From Macrobrachium rosenbergii (Eukaryota > Arthropoda > Malacostraca > Decapoda > Palaemonidae), in contig NC_089782.1 in assembly GCF_040412425.1 (NCBI RefSeq), positions 19,338,122 to 19,402,121 of the forward strand: a stretch of DNA of 64,000 bases. The letters run 5' to 3'. Below, piece by piece: positions 11,678 through 22,373 of the stretch. The position numbers and the translations under genes were made by a program. Numbering within the stretch: position 1 is the first letter of the stretch; each line of letters opens with the position of its first letter. Below the pieces are notes generated by a model. The model worked only from the letters and a program-made list of their open reading frames with translations, was not told the DNA's origin and searched no databases.

Positions 11678-14600
11678 CGAAATAGCTCATCAATCACAAG
11701 CAATGTAGGCAGTTAAAAAAAAACTATGAATAAAATACAGCGATTTCCATCATGTGTATTCTATGAAGCGAAGAGACAAAATAATTGGAACTTTTAGAGA
11801 AATAAAAGAGAATAAGTTAAGGAAATATCTAAAGATCTTGAAGAAAACTGATGCATCAACACTTTGAACAAAAGATTAAATAGGAACAAGAGAATATGGT
11901 CCAAGACGATTTCAGGAGCCATACAGTATCAACACTCATAACGGATATAAAATTAAACAACAGAGATAGAAAAAAAAACAAGCAAAAAGGCAAGCAAAAA
12001 ACAGACTACAAAGGGGCAAACAAAAGACTAATAATGGGCAAACAAAAGACTAATAATGGGCAAACAAAAACAGAACTACTTAAAAACAAATGGCACACAC
12101 AATCCAGAGTCAAGTTGTGGGTTTGTCTTCTGCATTTACTCAAAAAAAAATAAAAAAAAAGCTCTTCCGTCAAAAGGTTTTTGTACTAAAACTATCATTC
12201 CTTTTGCAGTCCTTGAATGAAATTAATAAGGAGTACTGCGGTGAACTCTACACTGCATTTTTGAGAACTGGGAAAAGAATAAGTCAAGACGTAGCATAAT
12301 CGTCAATAATTAAAGCTTAAGAAGGCATAACTGTAGGCCGTTATTGTCTAAGGTAATGGTAGATTAACTTTATTAATATAATCTCTTAATATCGAATTCA
12401 CTTTACCTTGGAAATAACATACGCCAAAGAGGAATTATAACTGATAAATCTGTCCCTTTGGGTGTGTTACACAAGTAGACAGTCCACCTATACACTCTGT
12501 GATGAGGCAGATGTACTTATCATTTATAATTTCCCTTGGCATATAATCCCAGTACTTAGAAGCTGAGCATCTGTCTAAAATGGCATACAGATTTTCTATG
12601 AAAATAGACCTATCATCTAAATTTAAATGCAAAAGGAGCGTACTTGTGAATACTGTCGAATAGTATGCTTCCGTCTTTAGACCTAGAAGAATGCTAGAAG
12701 GAACCTACTCATGTCATTACATCCAAAGGAATGTACCTGTATGTTACAAACAGGAATGGACTCAATGTAGTATCTATTCCTTCATAACAGAAGAAATGCA
12801 TCCATGTCAACACTCACTACAGCAAATAAAGTCTTTGTGGTCGTCACTCACCCCAGAAAATATCTTAGAGTTGTAGCCTCTTTCGTAAATTTTATAACCT
12901 TCGTTCCTGGCCACCACTTCCCTCAGTAGGTTAATAGAAGAGCACACTAGAAGGTAGGACAATGTACTGTGTAACAGGACAACCTAAAAGAATGAGAAAC
13001 CACAGCCTGAGTGGCATGCTCCCCCTACATACAGTGCTGGACTACTCTACTGGACAGGTCACTAGTACCATCACTGACCACACTGCTATGCCTTGCCGTG
13101 ACTTCAGCCCTGTCATATTATCTGTGCCCAGTTCATTCAAGCAAACACGAAATTTAGTTTAATTATATTTGCCATATCTGAATACTGCAAGGAATCACAT
13201 CCATTCTGTCTCCGTTAGCATGTTTTCTTGAAACTGTTCTTTGAATTATTGTTCTCTTTATTTGACAGCTGGTCAGCTCAAGTCTGTAGACCCGTTTTAC
13301 CTGACTCTCAGGAGCTTCATAACTGTCTACACATATCTTGATTAATCATATGCAGAGAAAAATGATAGCTCTCGAGAGACATGAACAATGAAGTGCAATT
13401 ATTCTGCTTTTTCTGAATTTAAGGGAGCAACTTGGAGATCACTGACGTTGATGTTTTGTGCAATCTGAATTTATGTATGCCTTAGTACCACCATTTTTTA
13501 TAATTTTTTTTTATTCAAATGCAGACTTAAAGATACCAGAACAAATCCCAGTGACTAAGAATCTCTAGCAGTTGCTCCATCTCAGAAAAAACATACACAT
13601 AGCGAGTTATGCTGCGTATCTGCTGCCTCTAGATCTAATACGTTGTTATGACGAAAACTAACCCCACCGGCAAATGAAGGAGTACTTACATTAGCAGCGA
13701 TTTTCATTTCATACTCTACAATGTAACGTTTGTTATCGGTCAGGAAAACGATAAGGTATAAGAAGCAGCTGATGTAAAGACCTGCAGCTACTAAGTGGTA
13801 CATCGATTCCTGCAGGAACCAAAACAGGTCAAATAGAAAACGACGATGTTGTTTTCCCTGTCGGCAGATCCGCAGGGTGCGTTCACTCTACAGCAAAACA
13901 CGTCGCCAACTCGTCGCACCCACATCACAAACAGGTTGTGTACAAGTCAACGACTTATTTGCCAAAGGTCGTTGATTCAGCTTGCTTGTGATATGTAGGC
14001 GATAAGTTTCTGGCGTGTGTTTAAGAAATGTTTTACCGTAGTGTGGAGACACCCTTAGCAACATACTTTACCAGGTTAAGATGAATGTTGTACTTTTTAC
14101 TGTAGACATACCTGACTACTAGCAGTTAAAATTTGACCCAAGTAAATTTTAAGGCATTTATCATTTCATTCAATATTTCACTGCACCGGTTGTGACTACA
14201 TCAAATCCTTGTTACTTCTTGTTACATTTAGCCATCTTTTATGCATGCTAAAATCTGACCACTATATCCTGAACATTTTATTCAACTCTTCATTTCACTA
14301 GAATTTATTACCTTTGTAAATTGATCCGTCTTTCTTCCACTATGTTTAAATTTGATTCAACTCACTAAATGCAAGAAATAGTTATTAGTCTACAAATAAG
14401 AAAATTCTAAATACACAGAGCACACAAAGTGTATTTAAAAACTCAACATTCTGCTCGCACCAGTTCCATTTTGAGGAAACTTACCAAACTTACAATCAAT
14501 AAATTATGGCTAGATATTAATATGTGAACAAAAATATAATCAGTGTTTAACTCAACTATACATTCTTAAACAAATGTGTAACTGATACAGCTGAGTACAG

Positions 14601-17600
14601 AAGCAATAACAAAAGGGTCTCATTCTGAAAAGTAAATCATAATTAGTTATGAATAAAAAATACTTACAATTATATACATAAATACATGTATTGAATAACT
14701 ATTTGATGGTTCTCTCATAGAGTGAAAAAAGACATTCTATATCCTAATGTAGATTTTAAAAAATTGCTTAACATTAAGAATATTTTCTTAATAATAGACG
14801 ATTCTCTTTAACTTATCTTTAGGAAAACTAGAATCCGTCAAACTTGAAGGAAATTTCACTATATATTTTCTACGCGTTAACCTAAGTAACAGTCATAACG
14901 CCAGAAAACTTGAGATCAATCAACCTAGATTTTAAGCGAATCTGACAAATTCAAATTGATTTTTTACTGCATAAGTCACTTATTTCCAACTGGCAAATTA
15001 TTTACGTGTATTTGATATTCGTCACAGTTCTTCAATCAACAGGCCGGGAAGTTTTGGTCGTATGTTCAAAAGCCTAAGCCTGGTGCTCCAAAGGCAGCCA
15101 CTTCTGTATCATTATAAGTCTATAAAATTGATATGATGTTTCATTCTAAAGAGAAGGCTGTAAAATGTGCAAATTATACAACTTTATTTAATACTTTTAT
15201 TTTTCCCCGGTTGAAAACTGCAGTGGCTGTATTTGATTCATTGCCACCTCTCGTATCATCAAGCTACTTCACGATTTACTGAGCTTAGCTATTACTGCAC
15301 TCACTTATTTTGGCCACTCATTAAATGACCTGAGACTAACAGACTCCCTTTGTGTTACTTTGAAAATGTAGTTCCTCGTTGGACTGGTTGGTACCGTTCT
15401 CGGCTAGCACTCTGCAGGGCCCGCGTTCGAATCTCGGCCGGCCAATGAAGATTAGAGGCGTTTATTTCTGGTGATAGAAATTCATTTCTCGGTATTATGT
15501 GGTTCGATTCCACAATAAGTTGTAGGTCCCGTTGTTAGTAACCAATTGGTTCTTAGCCACGTAAAATGAGTCTAGTTCTTCGCCAGCCCTAGGAGGGCTG
15601 TTAATCAGCTCAGTGGTCTGGTTAAACTAAGGTATACTTAACTTAACTTTGATAATGTATCATAAAAAGCCCATACAACTTATGTAATGCCTATGGTACT
15701 ATTACCCTAGCTTTCAGATTTTCTTTTTTATATTGTTATCCTGCCTAGGTGCAAAGAGCATACTGAGAATTTCTAAGGATTTTTTCTGAAGCGATGTTTG
15801 TTTCCCTACCAGTAACAACAGAGATTTTATTAAAGTTGAAAGGACCCCTTTTTGATCATCTTGCATACCATCAATTTACTAGACAACTCTGAGCTATCTT
15901 AATAAATGCATTTTTAACAAGTGTGGTGCTCTTTTATACAGCATCCATCACCTGTATTCTGGTGGGGACAAAAATCCCATTTCCCAGTCAAATAAAGGTC
16001 CTTGATTCTTTCTTTATACAGCATCCATCACCTGTATTCTGTTGGGGAGACAAAAGTCCCATTTCCCAGTCAAATAAAGGTCTTTGATTCTTTCTTGTTA
16101 AGTAATGGAATAGTATTTTTGATACCCGCTTCAATGCAAGTACATAGTACCATGCTAGAGTTTATTTAGATAATTTTATTTCTAACTTGTAATTCAATCA
16201 ATTTTTTAAAGTGGATTAATTTTGGCTGTAGTATTCCACCTGCTCTGATTGCCGCTAATCACGCAAGAGCATTCCCTCCTACGATGCCTACTTTAAGTCA
16301 AGCCAATAACTAGACTCATTATCCAGCAAGAATGCGAGCACATTAGACGTGAACGTAACAACAAACACAACTAACTCCAAGTGAAATCATACTTACAAAG
16401 AGCGTCTTGGGCATTATAGAGGCCGTGCTGATGGAGCAGAGGCAGGAGAACACCAGGAGAGACGTCGTGATCAGGCAGGTGGCTGCTATGATCAGCACCA
16501 GGAGCTCTGGCTGCAAGTAGTCCGCCTGCTGCGTCCACGTGATATAGTGGCCTATGATGCCACAGATCACGCAGCCCAGAATCTTTTTAAGAACGATGAG
16601 GGAATATCCAGTTACTCAACTGTCGTCTTGATTAGTTTAGCAGCTATAGGACTGGATTTATCGCGGCCCAAAATATTATTGAGAAATGATCAACTGTCGT
16701 CTTGATTAGTTTAGCAACATTCAGTTACTCAGTTGTTCCTTGATTAGGTTAGCGATTACAGGACAGGATTCATTGTCAAATCTCATTCACAGCTGTTTGG
16801 ATTAGGTTCTTAATCGTGAGAATACCCAGTATCAACTGACTTTTTCAATGTCTTTTAAAAAAGCAAGGGCAAGGAACCGAATTATAAAATTCAAGCCAAG
16901 AGCTAGGGCTTATACCCATTATAAATTGACTTAATTGAATTTTTCAATGTTTTTAAAAAAGCATGACATTGGAATATAAAATTTAGGCCAAAGGCCAAGC
17001 GCTGGGTCATTCAGCGTTGGAAAATAATGATGAAACAATTGTTAGTAAAGGGTGGAAAGTAAGATAGAACAAAGAGATTATGAACGGAGTTATAGTAAAA
17101 GGAATGAAAGGGGTTGCAGCTACAGGTCGAAGGGACGCTGAAAAGAACCTAAAGTAATGCCTGCAGTGCACCGTGTGAGGTAAACTGACAGCACTACCCC
17201 GCTACGACATTAAAAGCAAGGGGCATGGGGGACGAGCAACCCAATATACCTTTTTATCGAAGCCGGATGAATACAAGATTTAACCTATCAATTATGATGA
17301 TACCTGTTACCAATTTAACTGAATGATATTGGTAATATTGAAGCCGAATCAAACTTTGAATGATTTTTGTAGTCAAATTTATTTGAAGCATAAGATTATA
17401 TTTTCATTTGCCTAAATTAGTTTGGCAAAAGCAATCGCATGGCTATATCTAATATCAGAGTGCCTTTACATTTTTTGTAAAAAACTACATTCTTTAAAGA
17501 TTTTGAAATTTAAGGGAATTGCTTTAAAAAATTAAGTTTGTCTATAAAGAACTGAATTCGTCTTGCAGTTATATTAAATGGACTAAATACATAGTTTTAG

Positions 17601-17610
17601 ATGAGTAAAC

Positions 17611-17674
<64 letters not shown>

Positions 17675-17869
17675 GTCTTGCAATTATTATATAGAATAAA
17701 CTGAACAGTTATAAATAAGCAAACACTTAGAGAGAGAGAGAGGGATCTTGCTATTATATAGAATAAATTAAATAAATAATTTCAAATAAGTAAAAGCTTA
17801 GAGAGAGAGAGAGAGAGGGTCTTGCAGTTATATAGAATAAATTAAATAAATAATTTTAAATAGGTAAAA

Positions 17870-17961
<92 letters not shown>

Positions 17962-18075
17962 AATTTGCAGAATCTTGAGGATCCCAGGGAACGTCTTCAG
18001 ATACCCAACGTTGATCAAGACGGCTGAAGTAGTGGATGACGACACCATCCGGTGAACTGTGACCTCATTTGCCAT
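8399..18075 (-). CDS. MARVEL-domain tetraspan membrane protein (CMTM/plasmolipin-like), 4 coding exons
   Basis: Joining 18075-17962, 16582-16397, 13809-13690 and 8473-8399 on the minus strand gives 164 residues and a TAG stop. Every junction is phase 0 with GTAAGT-type donors and AG acceptors. The protein has a short polar N-terminus and four hydrophobic helices: about residues 28-51 (GILKILQI then ILGCVICG), 64-88, 104-122 and 141-158. It ends in a short basic tail (VRTFRRG). The YLKT-PGILKILQ entry into helix 1 and the IGLVNAVLYVVSS helix 4 are typical of MARVEL proteins of the CMTM/plasmolipin group, whose members are usually 150-200 residues. Such proteins act in membrane apposition and vesicle traffic; the exact role here is inferred from family only. 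The start ATG has A at -3 and G at +4. Non-coding 5' exons are not identified. Alternative: another small tetraspan family, less likely given the helix 1 motif. Confidence 0.88.
8769..8920. repeat. tandem duplication, ~75-bp unit
   Basis: GATATGGATAATTTT(C/T)CCA(T/A)TCCTG and AAATATTTTACCAAAGTGAAA each occur twice in order. Non-coding, in MARVEL intron 3. Confidence 0.7.
11603..11672. repeat. (TA)n microsatellite
   Basis: Nearly pure TA tract in MARVEL intron 3. Confidence 0.95.
12014..12070 (+). repeat. short tandem repeat, 23-bp unit
   Basis: GGCAAACAAAAGACTAATAAT occurs twice and partly a third time. Confidence 0.7.
13690..13809 (-). CDS. MARVEL gene exon 3
   Basis: This exon codes residues 101-140: helix 3 (HLVAAGLYISCFLYLIVF) and the following polar loop with TDNKRYIVEYEMK. 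The acceptor is TTCCTGCAG at 13810 and the donor is GTAAGT at 13689-13684. A foldback MITE ends only 65 bp upstream of this acceptor on the gene's strand. Confidence 0.86.
13875..14054. mobile_element. foldback MITE (hAT-like termini)
   Basis: 180 bp with imperfect inverted arms along nearly its full length. Ends GGGTGCGTTCACTCTAC / GTAGTGTGGAGACACCC; inner arms CACATCACAAACA / TGCTTGTGATATGT. No ORF. No certain 8-bp target duplication. It lies in MARVEL intron 2, next to the exon 3 acceptor. Confidence 0.65.
15371..15645 (+). mobile_element. tRNA-derived SINE, copy 1
   Basis: The 5' head resembles a tRNA (GTTGGACTGGTTGG as A-box region; GCGTTCGAATCTC as B box). The body ends GGTCTGGTTAAACTAAGG. 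It is flanked by 14-bp direct repeats ACTTTGA(A/T)AATGTA at 15357-15370 and 15646-15659. Pol III promoter boxes plus target duplication fit a SINE. Located in intron 2 of the MARVEL gene. Confidence 0.88.
15933..16094 (+). repeat. 80-bp tandem duplication
   Basis: TTTATACAGCATCCATCACC starts at 15933 and at 16013. The two units differ at only a few positions, so the duplication is recent. MARVEL intron 2. Confidence 0.85.
16397..16582 (-). CDS. MARVEL gene exon 2
   Basis: This exon codes residues 39-100: the rest of helix 1, an extracellular loop with a TWTQQ motif, and helix 2. The donor is GTAAGT at 16396-16391. The acceptor is the weakest of the gene: AAAAAG after a moderately pyrimidine-rich stretch. 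The frame stays open a little further upstream, so an earlier acceptor is possible, but the phase-0 join at ATT gives the most natural helix 1. Confidence 0.82.
16612..16780 (+). repeat. degenerate ~72-bp tandem repeat
   Basis: CAACTGTCGTCTTGATTAG occurs exactly at about 16619 and 16689. A weaker third copy (GTTGTTCCTTGATTAGG) follows near 16733. It lies just upstream of the MARVEL exon 2 acceptor on the gene strand. Confidence 0.7.
16971..17205 (+). mobile_element. dispersed retroposon, copy C (internal deletion)
   Basis: Both ends are present but about 80 bp are missing inside (the GGTTTGAAAGGTG block). GACATT flanks it at 16965-16970 and 17206-17211. It lies in intron 1 of the MARVEL gene, antisense to the gene. 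Confidence 0.83.
17673..17880 (+). repeat. three ~70-bp units separated by (GA)n
   Basis: GGGTCTTGC(A)...TATATAGAATAAA...AAGTAAAAGCT(T/G)A-(GA)n occurs three times in a row next to the MARVEL exon 1 donor. The (GA)n tract of each unit has a different length. Confidence 0.75.
17871..17956. repeat. (GA)n microsatellite abutting a splice donor
   Basis: 85 bp of pure GA. On the MARVEL coding strand it is (CT)n beginning at intron position 6. A second (GA)n lies at 17613-17668. Confidence 0.95.
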
Positions 18076-18089
18076 GTTTGACCTTTTCG
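17962..18089 (-). CDS. MARVEL gene exon 1 (coding from 18075)
   Basis: This exon codes residues 1-38, from the start to KILQI. The donor GTAAGT is at 17961-17956 and runs straight into an 85-bp (CT)n tract on the coding strand. Just upstream of the ATG, a pyrimidine run ending in ATCAG at 18090 looks like a 3' splice site. The exon may therefore start at 18089, with earlier untranslated exons upstream that I cannot place. Confidence 0.82.
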
Positions 18090-19106
18090 CTGATTACAGA
18101 AATTAAAAAAAAACAAACTTAAAAAACAAAAAATTAGAACTGTTAAGAAACATTAAAAATTTCAAATACATGCATACAGAAACTGAATTAAAAGGAAAAA
18201 AATATTCTTAACAAGAAACAATTAAAAAGTCTAAATAAAGGTACAGAGATTAATATCATATAAAACAAAGTATAGGAACTGAATTAAAACTCAATTGTTA
18301 AATATAAAAACACCAAGTGGCAGTTCTGAAAAATCCGGAACTCTTTACTTCCTTTTTGTGATTCCTAAACTAGTTAATATGTCTCTTGTAAAAGACTGAC
18401 ATAGCACGATTTGAGCAACCGAGCCTACGCCCAGTAACATATGAGACTATTATATATTTTCAACAGTAAGCCAAAGGCCTTATTGGGTGCTCATGCCGTC
18501 AAAAATGACGATAATATAAAGAAGGGTCTAGATGGCAAGTACCGACCATTGGGACGAGAGATACCGTCACAGGCCTCGAAATGCCTTCATTCTTTAGACC
18601 TAAATTCGAGCCGGTAATGAAACACGTTGGCTCCGGGCTGGACAACGCTAAGTCTAAATGTGGAGTATGTTTCCATAGTCTCTGTGTTACACACACGAAA
18701 TATATGGATACATATTGCATTTTAAATATGATTTTTCAAAACGGTAATCATTCACATGGAACAAACTAAAAATTACGCAACATGAGAGTACTGATAAAAT
18801 TATTGACATCCGCCTAGGAATATAAATACGCAATATCCATTTACGTCAAAAGAGATATATAAATGTTTACATATTTTAAGCATTGTTTGCGAAGATCCTG
18901 ATAACGAAATGATGCAACAGACAATTTTCTGTTAAGAAATAACCGAGACGTGAGGTGGTGGTTGTACAAAAGCAAGGTTTGAAGAGGAAACGGTTGGTCA
19001 TCATTTGTTAGTCATCCGCACACCCACTCTTTCCCTTCATATGTTCTATTGATTTTTTTTTGTTGTTCTTTTTCTTCTACTTTTTTACTCTAAGACACAC
19101 ACCCAC

Positions 19107-19146
<40 letters not shown>

Positions 19147-19428
19147 ACAGATAGACAGCTAATGTAAAATCTCTACTATTTGGCACCAATCCTCTTAAGC
19201 TGTCTAATTAAGATGAAACAGGAGTGCCGTAGAATTATCCCAAAATAAGGAGATGCTTTTTCAACCCTAAAAGGGGCCCCTGGCAGTTTTTCATCGCTCC
19301 CCATGCCCTGTCAACGTATCTGGGGGATGATGTATGGGAGGGATATACTGGGCGGGAGAGTGGGAGGGTTAAGAATCACCTGCCTTCAAATGCCAAGACA
19401 CCCACGAACAGAAATGATATTTGGATTT

Positions 19429-19430
<2 letters not shown>

Positions 19431-19477
<47 letters not shown>

Positions 19478-19507
19478 CCCTCTCTCTCTCTCTCTCTCTC
19501 TCTTTAT

Positions 19508-19553
<46 letters not shown>
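19431..19553. repeat. compound (GT)n(CT)n(TA)n microsatellite
   Basis: Three dinucleotide tracts in a row: GT to 19476, CT to 19503, TA to 19551. A (TATATG)n run stands nearby at 19106-19145. Confidence 0.95.
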
Positions 19554-19560
<7 letters not shown>

Positions 19561-19884
19561 TGTATATAAGTATATAATATAGATATAGATATAGATATAT
19601 TTCTTGCAGTGATCTACTGTAAGTCCTTAGACTCAACCAGGTAGCCTCACGCCCACCAGGATTAAACCAGTCATCGCAGTTGTCGAGTTTGGATTTTTGT
19701 TTTCAGTCTTAACACCAATCATTTGCATTAGGCCTATATTTGTAGTTATTACTGTGATTATTGCTGTGCAACAATCATTATCGTCACTGTCATTGCCATT
19801 ATCAAATCAGAAACAACGAGCATGAACAACAAACACAGTGTTCCACTTGGCTGCTTCTAAGAACGATGTTTTCCTCGAGCACTC

Positions 19885-19918
<34 letters not shown>

Positions 19919-20998
19919 GACTCACCCACACAAGTCACAGTTATTAATACATCTACACTCCGCCCGAGACACTTTTTGTGTTGAGGTTTTATAAACATTT
20001 GGTCTAGTTTTCTGTTTACGTTGGGGCCTTAAAAATGCTGAGCTACACATTCTTGGATGTTATGTTAGCTTTTCTTCTTTGCAAATAATTAATTTCAATA
20101 AAACCAAGTTCGTATCTTAATAGGGTCATGTGCTTTATTTGTTTTCGGTACAGCATGCACTGATACTAACAATCGTGTCAAAAAGTTATAGTTTGTTTCA
20201 CACCGTCTTAAAATAGTTCTCAGTAGATAGTTTACAACACAAGCCGTTCGTTCACCTCCAAAATACCATAAAAAAACTGTTTACATCTCACCGCTTACCT
20301 GTCAGAAACTCTAAGAAAACAGCGTAGACCAAGTGGCGGAATTAGATATAATGAATGCCTGCTGTCACTTTTTTTTGAGGGGGCTCAAAGCCCCTTCCCC
20401 CTCCCACATTCACAAAACAGTGACAGGTGGTTTATAAAAGCCCTTCCCTCACTGAAAGAAGCTCTAGTCTGTGTGGCACCAGACCCTGGCACCTTCCGGT
20501 GTAGCTGGTGCAGTGTATGCTATAAAAGACGTGTTTTTTAATTGTTTTGTAAATATCTCCCTTCGATACAGATTACGGTAGGGTCATTTCGCTATGCCGC
20601 GAAGGACCTGTATTAGAAGCATTTCACACCGAGGGCTATCGGATAGCTCAATGCTTTTGTGTTCAATAAACCAGTTATCTCTGTGCGCGATATCAACATC
20701 TGGCAGACAGGCTGCCGCCTATCCCAGTCACAGTAGTTGACTGACTTGCCTGACCCAAATAGGTTTTTGGCTTGATGCCTGGAAGTGAAATGGGCGTGGT
20801 CCCATCTCCCTCACTACGTTGCTGGGTTGCCCTATGCGAGGAAATGAAAGATAAAGCTGTAAAAGGAAGAAGGGGAAGAAATGCGCGAGTGAGATCGCCT
20901 ACATCCGGGAGAAATATCATCTAAGAAAAAAGTTATGATACTAATGACTGAAGAGTCTCACAGTTTGTCCCTTATGGCCGTTGTATTGCTTTGGGTAT

Positions 20999-21055
<57 letters not shown>

Positions 21056-21675
21056 CTAATAATATAATAATAATAATATCAGGGAATCTCTCTTGCAAAA
21101 GTGGCTTCTGCAATCGACTATCTGGCATTGTGTCAACTCCCTAAATAAGCGCCGATGATGATCTAAATAATAGGTAATGCCATTACTGAAAATGCTAGTA
21201 AACAGAAATATTTATTTACAAATTCCTTAGGCCCATGTACGTTGAAATCACGTTGCTGCGCTATCGTTGTCTGAAACGGTACAAAAGGTAGAAAAAACCT
21301 GTTCTTAAACTACAGACTTCGAAAATGGATTCTTCTATATTACTAGATGTCAGACATTCTCAACCACGTGTTTACAGACGATATAAAAAAAAATTTTTAT
21401 AACAATTTTTGTCATACAACATCTACAAGAAAGATACATTATTCTGAGCAACATGTTGCCTCCATACACTGCAGTAGGCCTATGTTACACTTCACTAAAA
21501 ACTTCGCCTTCAAAGAAAACTGAACGACATATTAGTGAAAGATGAAATTCGCTCAAAATCCTTTTAAATTGCTGTGAATTTTCTTTAGGAAATGAAAATT
21601 CTAATAAAAATTAGGATCTTCTACCATTATCTAAAAGTAGGCAGTGGCTATGAAGCACCTCCAGCAACGACCAGA

Positions 21676-21709
<34 letters not shown>

Positions 21710-21764
21710 ACGAGATTGCAGGGAGTTCTTGTTATATTAAAACATCAGTAAATTGTTCTATGTA

Positions 21765-21818
<54 letters not shown>
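21676..21818. repeat. two (GA)n tracts
   Basis: GA tracts at 21676-21710 and 21767-21818. Others stand at 22301-22372 and 24762-24813. Confidence 0.95.
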
Positions 21819-21821
<3 letters not shown>

Positions 21822-21994
21822 ACCCAACTAAAGGCTAAGTCTTTCATCGCAACCTTTTCGTTCTTCCAACCTCCTCTTCGTTCTTCGCTAAACGTGCCAG
21901 GCGGACAAGAAACCTCTTTGTATAAAACTGATATAAACAACCCTCCATCGTCACAATAAACACGTTCCTTCAGTAGCATCACTTCAATTGTCTT

Positions 21995-22035
21995 ATACCG
22001 CGTAAGGATTTCTTTTTTAACCTTAACGCGGTATA
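21995..22035 (+). repeat. strong short hairpin
   Basis: ATACCGCGTAAGG and CCTTAACGCGGTAT pair around a pyrimidine-rich loop. No gene next to it; function unknown. Confidence 0.6.
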
Positions 22036-22297
22036 TCTTGCTTGTAACTTCAAGAAATGTAAGTGATAGTTAACTAATAAAAACGACAATAAATGATCTC
22101 CTTGGGAATGATTCTGTTGTTAACAGAAGAAGAGTGTGACTGGGCTAAACAAGTAAGAAAGGCGTACGAGAAAGGAGGTCAGAAAGAGAGGGCGATAAAT
22201 GGAGAGCAAGAATGGTGGAGGAAAAAGTGTGAATAGCACTGCATTTTGAAGAGCTATTCTCATTAAAAGAGTTAATCTGTTAGAGTGCTGTAATTTG

Positions 22298-22373
<76 letters not shown>

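Noticed and set aside
12014..12070. CRISPR-like short repeats
   Set aside because: Units are adjacent without spacers, in a eukaryotic genome.
15371..15450. Possible functional tRNA gene
   Set aside because: Only a tRNA-like head with B box; it continues into a SINE body and has target-site repeats.
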